Shown here one piece after another: positions 49,516 to 60,200 of a stretch of DNA of 64,000 bases. How positions within the stretch are numbered: the first letter of the stretch is position 1; each line of letters opens with the position of its first letter. A program made the position numbers and the translations under genes. Source of the stretch: Haemonchus contortus (taxonomy: Eukaryota; Nematoda; Chromadorea; Rhabditida; Trichostrongylidae); NCBI GenBank assembly GCA_000469685.2, contig LS997565.1, forward strand, positions 35,375,145 to 35,439,144, written 5' to 3'. Under the pieces are notes generated by a model. It worked only from the letters and a program-made list of their open reading frames with translations, made no database searches and had not been told where the DNA came from.

Positions 49516-51289
49516 CAAGTATCCTGTAGCCGCTCACAGAATCTTTCGTCCAAGAAAGCAAAATTCCGATGCACGTTTTCCTTCGACGATGCCTTTCGGG
49601 TAAGCAATTGAAATACTTGGGAATCACGAGTTTTGTATTCTTTAGTAGAACATGCATTAAACCTGTAGTTGCTTGTTACGGAAATCATTTCCCAAAAATT
49701 CTCTGACAAGTGTCGTGCTAATTAAAGCGGTGACCGGATACCTTACCAGCGCCCGGTCAAGATATTCGAAGGGCTATACATGTGGTGTATAGAACGTGCT
49801 GCTCAGACACTCCTAGATATTTATGCAGTGCTCTCATGATTTTTTCATATTGTTCGAGTCCTCTTATTACGATTGCCTCGTGCGTTTTTTTTATTTGGAA
49901 AAGTCATTTGAAAACAAAGATCTTCTGTTCAGAGGTGAATCTTCCCCGTGGGAGCCTAATCGATGTTGTGAAATGCCTGTAGTTGACAGCCATTTCCACT
50001 CCCCGGCAAGATGAAGAATCACATATCTTTGAAAGAACGTTTTCCGAAAAGGGTCGTAAGCAAATGACCATTAGTTTCAGCAGAAAGTAGAGTGTTCATG
50101 TCATCGAAGTTACTTCTTAGGGTGTATCTATAATACTTCCTTCCAGTTCTACTATCGTTTCTCAACCAACATCCTATCGTTTGGATCGTTGCCATGTTAC
50201 CCTAATGCTTTGGAGGCACAGTTCACTATAATTCTGCAGAATGTGGTTTTAGATGAATAACGGAGGCTTCTACAAAAAGTAGATGAAGCAGTGGTTGGGC
50301 GAGAATTTGACGAGAAAGGATACATGGAAGGGGTATTCTAGGACTGTTCTAATGTGTGTGCCATTACCTATAGCTGGGCACAGTAATCAACAAATCAACA
50401 CCTGCTTGCAAGATAAGGGTCTCGGTGCGAATGGCACGATCTTCACAGTCTCTGCAAGGTCAAACAACAGGTCACAGGTTCATTGAAAAGAGAAGTTTCA
50501 GTAAACGTTTCTATCGTGAATTGCGCCTTTTAGCAGTAACAGCTTCGGACGCCTTTCCTACTGAAGAGCTGCTTAAAAAGAGTTATCACATTCAAACTAG
50601 CGACGAATGACGTAGACCTAAGTAATACATGAATTGAGGATACTTTAATGAATTTCAAACTTGTGCCATGAGAACTGATGAACGACCTTTCCTAATTAGC
50701 GAAACAAGGCACTACAAGGAAAAGTGATCACATCAAGAATGTCCAAAATATCCTTACTATGTGCAAAGGGCTCGCGCCTGTCTGGCTGTTTGCTTGTCGT
50801 TCTGTCTCGAATTTCTGTATTATCTGAAGAAGCGCCTCAAGAGGTCGGGTCATGTTTGGGTTGGATGGAGCACAGGACGTGATCACAGCACACCAGCCCC
50901 GCCCATGGCGGCAGAAGTGAACGGTACTCGAATAAAATTGAAGAGGAGCAGAATTCCTTCGACCCCATCCTAAAATTCTGATCCTTATGAAGCAGGCAAT
51001 GCAGTACGGTCGTACCGAAATACTACATAGTTGTGAGGCGCCCCTCATTCATCACGCACACGACGAGCAATTATGAAAAAAGCAATGGAAAGTATGATGG
51101 CAATGGCCAAGCATTGCAGGCAATGGGACGTACAAGAGTAGGAAGCCTTCGATTTTTTTATGTCAGTATGTTTTACATTTTATGTTTATGTTGCATGTTT
51201 TTATATGTGTATGTCTTTCATATGTGAATCCACAACTATTCCATCACATGAAAAATGATCGCTCGCGAAGCTTGCAACACTACATTCGG
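49516..51289. other. Stretch downstream of gene F, nothing recognised
   Basis: Only short ORFs without family likeness, and no paired repeats. It may include the 3' untranslated region of gene F next to 51,290. Confidence 0.35.
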
Positions 51290-54200
51290 CTAGAAGAGGT
51301 TAACGAAAAAAACTAACTGGGACTGTGAAGACGATTGACATTCCAGTCGTCTTGGAGTTAATCCTGAATTGTTGGTGTCAGTGAGGAAAGACGCCGTTTC
51401 GGCCGTTGAGCAAAAATGAGGGTCTTCACCTCTGCTTTCAACCAAACGTTTTGAAGAGTTTACCTGAAAATTTAGATTTCTGGCACACTTCAAGATGAGG
51501 AAGAGATTCTCGAAGTTCTGTATAGCCAGACAATGATACATGTCAAATCCTATAAGCTCCAGTACTGATGTGAGGCGATTAATTTCGTGCGGAGTTCCGC
51601 ATTGGGGAGAATATATTCTCAGTTCTTATTCCTTCTATAGGACCATCTAAAGATCTCGGTCTCCGCTATCGGAAGTCAAAGACGCAGCGTAAAACCTTCT
51701 CTTGCACAGATTCCAGGTAAACTGGGCATGGGAATTGCTAATTCAGTAGAACTTTTAATCTGAGCGCAGAAGGATTTTTCTTCATTTCTCATTTGGAACG
51801 ACAAAGTTTGCTCAAAGTGTAATAGTTATTTTTCGACCGAAACTACCAAGTCTAAATTTCTTTCCACTTCATTTCTTTTCCTGCTCGACGCCGTGTTTGG
51901 ATCTCTTTTCATCGTATGCTAATAGATTTTGTCGTAGTGGATAAGAAACGGAATTCACAATATCGGGTTCTGTTCTACGCTGCGAGCAGTACATTTTACT
52001 TAGACCAATTGAAAAAAGTAGAATGGGGTTGTGATACGTCACTGCAGTTGTCTATCGAAAGTAAGAAACCAGCGCGCGACCGTTTCGGAAGCTCAGGACC
52101 ATTCACGTTCCATCAGTAGAAGTTAACACGTTGACGACGAGACCATTTGAAAGCGCTGACTAATCGTCGGTCACCATTGGCAGAAATGGTCCCACGGAGC
52201 AGAAACCAAATTTAGTTCACTGTATTTATAAGTAATAAGCTATTATTTGTGTGAAACAAGTAAAAACTCCTGGAAACAAAAGAAAAACTTGTGTTCTGTT
52301 AAAACTTGGATGAATTTTCCAAAACATGAGGCTTTGTAGACCATTTCGGTGTATGAAGCTTTGATTGGTGAACATTCATAGGAGGCACTATTTAAAGGTT
52401 TGGCGGGAACAAGATTAGAGGTAAGGCGCCAATTGCTAGAAGGAATTAAAATTTTGATGGTTATCTGATATGATGTATGACTCCTGACTCGATACTTAAT
52501 ATTTCCATAAAAACTTAGATTTTGAAGGATCATGGGTCGACGCCAAAGTTAGTGAGTAAATAAGTAAATGTAAAATATGAAACAAAAAAACCTGAGAATT
52601 TCTTTGCTTGGGTGACTTACAGTACTGTCGGTCACCATTGACTGACATCGTCGTCAACGTGTTAAGGATCCTACAGTTTCAGCCACGACTGCCACAAGCG
52701 GCTACCTGGTGTCAACGAGCACTTAAAGTGTCCCGGCCTACACCCGAACAACTAGGATCGTCACATGATGAAGTGCATATTTGCTCTGAACCGTATAACA
52801 GGCAGAACAGTACGACGTACCCTTCTCAACGATGAGCATTCTGCATCCTCAGCGCCAAACACAACCACTGGATCCACACTGATCCGAGATTTGTGCACTT
52901 TCTGCTCGTTAAATATCCTGTAGGCAGTATCCAAAAACTTACCATTAACTGCTGAAAGGAGAAGAAATGGAGACTACGAATAAGAAACTATAATAGAGTA
53001 TTGCCACAGATCGAATGTTTAACGAAAGAAAGCTCCGAATGGCACTGTGGAACATAGCGAGGGAAATTATTGCCAAACCCTTCACTATGTAAGTACAAAT
53101 TCATTGTTTTGATTATACTCAAATAGTTCTGTAGAGAGTAATATAAAGAACACTCATTGGAAACAAAAAGCGGAGTGAAAGACCTGGAGGAACTGCATAA
53201 TTAATGCAAGATGCAAAGCAATGTACGCAACCTTGCCGCAGCTATTTGCAGACCGTCCCGATCCCTTCGTTTCTCACTCGGCTCAACGGCATGCGACCGC
53301 TATTTCTTACAAAATCCTCATTCATCAGAGTGAAATTGCTTCTCCTAGTTTTTCCGCGTTGAGCATTCTTTCCTTAAAAGCTCTTCAGAACACTGACACC
53401 AGAAAACGGTCGACTCATCGAGGAATTCTAGGGGCAAGGTCTGCGTTTTGCTCGATACTTCTCCATCACTCGTCCTGCCAAAAAGATAGCAACGGCCGTA
53501 GATCTCTTCGAAATGAAGCGAAACTGACCTCATGAGATCAGAACAACTTCTCTCGATCTTCGGTTCATCTGCTCTTTCTGCATGGAGATCATCTCCTCTA
53601 TCTGCATGGAGAAAAGTGCGTTAGTACTGGTGCTCTACCAGTTTCTTCAGCATTTGTTCTGTTCAGGAACGGGGTTTTCCACTCAATCCCGTACTCTTCA
53701 AGCTCCTTTCATGCCCCGGTTGGCACTAGATCAAGAATAGTGGCTTTCCTAGCTTTCATCTTCCCTACTTCATTACGAACCTAACCTGTATATCGTGTGA
53801 TTGGTCAGCCAGTCGCCCCATCTTCGGAGCTATTCTTATGAAGTTTACTCTTCGTTTTGCTGGATTCTCGAGAGAGCACTTTCCCATTCCTTGACAGCTC
53901 TGACGGCTCCGATGTCTTGAATAACTCAATGCTTGCGGTCTCTAATTAACTATAAAAGGTCCAGCTCTGTAGTTTTTGGTTCGCCACTGCAGCCTTAGCA
54001 TGATTCTTTCGACCATCGTAAGAGGCCATGTCTTCTCTCCTTTGCGAACTTTTGTACGCGCCTACCCCCTGTATTATGACTATTAGGACATCATCGTTCC
54101 ACAACCATACTGCCTCGTCTCTTTTAGATCACCCCACGGGAAAACTTGCACTTTCGGCTTTTGTGATGTTTTCTATGAGTCCTCAACTCCTCCCTCCCCC

Positions 54201-57200
54201 TCTCGGCTTGACACCACAAAAATTTTCTCACATTCCGCCAATCACATGCGTTATCTACAAAATAATTAGTGGAGGGAAAACTTACATTTCAAGTAGTTCT
54301 TTCTCCACGGCACCACAATGCTATAGAACGCGATGCAGCAAATGAGCAGCACAAAAAGAAAGATGATTATGAAAACACTTTGAATATTGATAAACGTTTT
54401 GTAGAAGAAGGCTAGAAGTCCTTTTTTCGCCTCGTCCACTGAAATGAAACACCGATAAACATCATCACGCACATCGCGATCTTTCTTAAAATTGATTCGC
54501 AAAGGTGATGAAGTTCCAATGGAACGAGAAATAATGAGGGATGTATCATTCTTGTACGCGAGAACGCGTAGTAGCCAAAATTAAAACCATAAGGGCTTAG
54601 CATACACAAATCCTTCAATGTTCCAGGTTTCGTAAGTCAAAATTGAACATGAAGAAAACTAGTTTTCCTATTTTAGATATACAACACAAAGATTATATTT
54701 GTCGGAACATGACTGCGAAAATGCTGGTGAGCAGGGGATTCGACCTAAGGGGGATTGTACGGTCCATCAACAAACTCCCATGAAGTAAGGCGGGAAAGCT
54801 CCACTGCAGCTCAAACTAATTGATACCACGGAAGAGAAGTCAACAGTTCTTGCTTCAAAAAGGTAAAACTCCACCTAAAAAAGACCTTCGCTCTTATCAC
54901 CAGATTTTCTAGAAGATTGTAACAAACATGGAGTCCTGGAACCTTTCAAGCTCTTGACAGTGAAAGTTTGAAAGATATTTCGTTCCATCCGATAATTTCG
55001 AAGCAACTAAGCGGAGGAAGTGTGTGAGAGGGTGTGTAAGGGGAAGGGGAGGGGGGAAGGGAGGGGGTGGGTGTGAGTGTGTGTCTGTTCTGTGTCTATA
55101 AAAGGGGGGAGGAGGGAGTTATGCGTATGTAAGGGGATGTGTGAGTGTGCGTGTAGGTAAGGTGGTGTATGAGGGTTTTGTCGGAGAAAACTGAAGGCTA
55201 TAGTAAAATACCGTAAAAAGCTCTCTAGTGGAATGAACCAAAAATCGCAGCCAAAGTCCCGTTATATTCATATATTGAGACCGATTATTTCACTTCCATC
55301 AGTCTTACAGAACTTCGAAAAGCATGTTAGTATTAGCGATAGTTCGAAGACATCTTACTTGTCGTATCCAGTGAAATCGTAGGACTCGGTGCACTTCTGC
55401 CTGCGAAATTTTCAGCCATCAAGGAGAATGCGTAACTTTCATCTTTTAACAGGTCTTCGATGACCGTTTCACTGTCATTCCCTGGGAGTTGACGCTAAAA
55501 AGACAGAGATTAATGAATATAGGCCTAATCTATTATTTGAAAACCGACCGATCGGAAGAGGCTTATATCATAACGCCGAATCTCCTTAGAAGATATTTAC
55601 TATATGCACCTCAGCCATAGAAAAAGTTGGAAGCTGAAGGGGTTACATGCCGCTTCATAAATAGGCGAGGGGTTGAAAATGGAATGCTACCGAAAAGAGG
55701 TTTGTGAGGAAAACAGAAAATTGCAGCTTCCCGACCGTCATGGTATTGATTTGACGTCTCGAGAGGTCCAATCAGCAAAAGCTGACATAAGAATATCGCA
55801 GAATATGCCCGGCCCACCTCTTTTTTGATCCCTCGGCGTGAGCAGCGACGTCCCTACTCTCCGTTCACTGAAGAAGCACGGAGATGAATAAATTCTAACT
55901 TCATCGCTAATACTCTCGAGTGCTCCACACGCCCAACGCTTTTTTCTGCTCAGCTATGGAGGTAGTTCATCAGATTGATTCCTCAACCTAGACACACGTA
56001 ATCAAATCATTTAGTGATATCCACTCCCGTCTAGCGTAAAGAGACCTTAAGGTGTCATTAATTCCTTCGGAATATCTTTTTTGTTAAGCTCAGTCTTTAG
56101 CCAAGCTTCACACAGACACTGTCAAATTAAACACTCGCTTTGCCTGCTCGATATTCGTTGTTGTGAGCACACTGTTGTCTAAAACGGAGGATGTAAGAAA
56201 CGGCCTTCCATGTGAAATGGCAAAGCTCTAGGCGTGAAGTATTCATATAGTTCCCGAATAATCAACATATATTGACTAGGAACACCTTAGTTGCTGAAAG
56301 CTTCAATTACTCGATTACCGCTTCTATCTTGATGTAGGTTCGACGGTATCAAAGGCCTTCTTCAAATCTGTGATCGTCCTGTAATCTGCACTCCAGTGAT
56401 GCTTGAGTGAGCATTGTGACAGTGTGGGAGTAATCGAGGGTCTGGTATCTTATCCCCGAATGGCGTTTACTCGCCACACTCAATCGCGTGCTATGAAGGG
56501 AAAGATTTCCATTCTCAGTGGAAGGATACGGCAGTCACCGCTGAACCACTGCCGCAGGGGGTTCAGGAAGAAATTCCGCCACCCGGTAATCGGCCATTCT
56601 CAACTCTGCTTTCTCGCATAACCGTCCTTCATCTAGTATTCTGGCAATCGTGTTGAGTACGACTCGTATGGAAAGTTTGTATTGTATATTCCGGCGGACT
56701 GGACGTTACGTACATTCACTAGGTCTCCCTTTTTGAACGGTAGCAGAACTCCGCTAGTTTCCCAAGAAGTCGGCGCCTTGCATTCCAACAGGTAATGCGC
56801 GGATTGCCAAGCTAGGGTTTTGACGATGTCTGAAGGAAGGCTCTTGATATGTTTTGATTTAATACTGTCTAAAAAACCATACGGATGGTGTTTCATAGAG
56901 AACTGCGTGAGCATGGTGTTATTTAGAAGTGAGAGCTGAAGCGGACGATGTAAACATACGGCTTATGATAAGATGTCAAGTAAGCAAGTAGACGTGGCTG
57001 TCGAAGTGGTTAAAAGTCGTAAATGACATTTCTCACTGTTTTCCTAGATGCAAAGGTTAGGACGATGGAGAGAGGTCATCTTGGTTTCGAGCATTGCAGA
57101 TGCATTCCCTGCCTCAGCAGTTATAGCCACAACTGCTGCTCTTCTCTCTTTCCGGTCTTCCTTTAGTCGCTTCTCTGCATAGCTTAGCGAACCCGTACGT

Positions 57201-60200
57201 TAGCTTTTTTGCTTGCAGCTCCACGGTGGTGTAAGGATTCGAGAGATCCGAAAAGAGGCGTCTCTCAGTAGTATTCGGAAATCCGCTTTTTGCGGTGTCG
57301 AGATGGAGATGATTCACGAGCTCTTCATACTCTTAATTGGGAACGACACCGCCGGTCAGACAAAACTCTTGAATAAGGATGATGTGATCCAAAGCAGCTC
57401 CCTGTTCGCCTTTCTTGAAACCTGGGCATTTTCACTGTTATTAATCAATGCTTCTGTGCCAAATAAGTTTTCCAATGGTGGAATATTTATTCGCCTAACT
57501 TATCGGCAACTCGTCGTTATCAAAAGCCTGAAAGCGAATCGGAACTCAAGAGTGTTACCTTGCGTTCTTGACGTAGATCAGCTCTTAATTACATAGCTGC
57601 AACTCAGACCGATGAACTTCCAACTAACCAGGGAGGGGTAGTCTACTTATCTTGGAACTTTGAATTCAGACCCAGATAAATCGATAGAGTTCTGAATGCT
57701 GTTTACGAAAATGGAAATTAAAACTGCAAAATGGTTCTCTTTGAAAAGTTATGGGGGCCCGAATTTCGCTCGACAGTAGTATCAATTGGAAATGCGAACT
57801 CGTCGCTTCCATATCAAACGCCCACGTGACCTAGTGGTAGTGGTCTCGCTTCGTGGGCGTAAAATGAGGGGTCCCTCCCCGCCATTGTCCGCACTTTTGC
57901 AAAGTGTTTTTTCATTTTATCAAAGGCTCTCTAAACGTTTTCTGACATTTCTTCAGACAATTGATACTACTGTCGAGCAAAATTCTGGCCCCTATAACTT
58001 TTTAAGGAGAATCATTTTGCAGTTTTAATTTCCATTTTCGTAAACAGCATTAGAACTCTATCAATTTACCTGGGTCTGAATTCAAAGTTCCAAGATAAGT
58101 AGACTACCCCTCTCTGGTAAGTTGAAATTCCAGCAAGTCACTTGCGTCAATTCCACCAACACCGAACGACTGCTCAACTTTAGAGACGATAGAGCAATTG
58201 AGACATCCCGATCAACCATGACTCTTCAATAGTATCGTGACGTGACACGTACCAGTCTCTACTATCAGAGCTCACAGAGAAGGATGTAAGGCAAGATTTC
58301 ACCAGTTTCACCAGTTAAAGCACTCGTTCTTGTTATTCATGCTTGGAATTCGGTGTCTTATACAGAAAGCCTGTAGAGTTTTTCTGACACCAATACTGTC
58401 CTCGTATGCCAAAATCGTGCATTCACCGCCAAAGCCACAACCACATGACATTCTCTTCTGTGCTTCCCAAGCGGTGCAATCGAACAATACCTTCGTTTGC
58501 TAGCTAGATGTTCCTTCGCACGAACGCATAACTGTCTCCCAGTTTCTCCAATATAGCAAGCATCCCTTGTCAGTTAGTAAATCACAGCTCTTTATGCACA
58601 GCCTCCTACTTTTCCATATGGGCAGATCACGCAGTTATGCATGATGCAAATCCGGTCGTAGAGACGACTTCTAACCAACTGGTGTTCAATGTTTTCTCTT
58701 GATGTGTTAACCAAAAAACGTCAATGGCTAGATCCGCTCTTTTCAGGCATCGTCGATAACTGCGCTGAATCGATCTGATGTAAATGGTAACTGAAGATAA
58801 ATTTTATCTTCAATCGTACATGGAGAAAAACTTGATCTGCCTCGTGAGCAATGCTGCCGAATTGTGTATCCATTTAGATTAGTTATTTGGTAAACCACCC
58901 TTCTGGACTCTTCCTGCTCCCGTTACCGGTGCACACAACCACAGTCGTTCTGTACATGTTCCGTAATACTGCGCGTTTAACAGCTCTGGGGTGTGCCGAC
59001 ATTTCATGAATGATGATATTCTTGGAGCTTCCTTTTCTATGCCGTTTGCAAAAACTTCTGGAAACAAAAGAAAAACTCGTGTTCTCTTAAGATTCGGGTG
59101 AATATTCCAAGGTCGGGCTTTGTAGACCATTTCGGTGTATGAAGCTGCGAATAGTGAACATTCATAGAAGGCACTATTTACACGTTCGACGGGAACAAGA
59201 TTAGAGCTAAGGCGCCAATTGTAGGAAGGGGTTCAAATTTCAATTGTTATCTGATATGACTCCTGAGTCGATACTTAATATTTCCATGAAAGCGTTAGAT
59301 TAAGAAGGATCATGGGTCGACGCTAAAGTCAGTGAGTAAGTAAATAATTGTAAAATATGAAACAAAAAACCTGAGAATTTCTTCATTTGGCTGACTTACA
59401 GTACTGTCGGTCATCATTGACCGACATCGCCCCCGGGATAGACTGGCTGTCGGTCAACATTGACCGAAATCATCGTCAACGTGTTAAAAGCTGTCCAGAG
59501 AGAAGGGAAATGTAGATTTGGGATGAGTGTCTGCTGTTTGGTTTGCGCGCCTACTGATTTGAGACAAGAAGTAGGGACAAGATTGGTGATGGGCGTGGAT
59601 AAAATGGATGAAAATGAAAAAAAAACTGAAAAGAACTATTTAGGAGCATGGATTCTGTAGGAAACATACTGTACCTACCCTTTCCATGCCTTCTCCTTAA
59701 GTGCCTAAGTTACTCGGTAATCAATATACATTACCAGAACTTGCCCATTGCAAATCGTATCTCCAAGAATGGGCAGCTTACGGTTCTAGAGGTGCAATGG
59801 TAGCACTAGCCTTACGAACGGTGCACATAATTTAACTGCTAAATCAAGTCCTCATTAATGTCCCTCCAGATAATTAATTTCATAATCTGTCATCAGGCGC
59901 AACAACGACAGTTCCAATTTACACTCTCATACAAATGTTCTCGTGTACCCCTCATGCTGTGCACATGAGTTCTGAATGTCGATAAGGGAAAGTGCATAAG
60001 TATAATCATAGGTAAAAATATCTATAATTAGAAGTGCAAAAAAATTTTTCATTCCAAGTGCTCCCTGCTTTTCGAGCCCACAAAACGAAAAATAAGCAAT
60101 ATCTCATTGGAAGCACTTACCGAATGTGAACTTTCAGAGCTAATCGCATTGAACTGCAAAATGAAATAGCGAGCTTTTGCATTGGGACTTGCAGCATCGT

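Noticed and set aside
57818..57885. Functional tRNA gene
   Set aside because: The T-arm lacks the GTTCGA core and the acceptor stem does not pair; kept only as a tRNA-like remnant.
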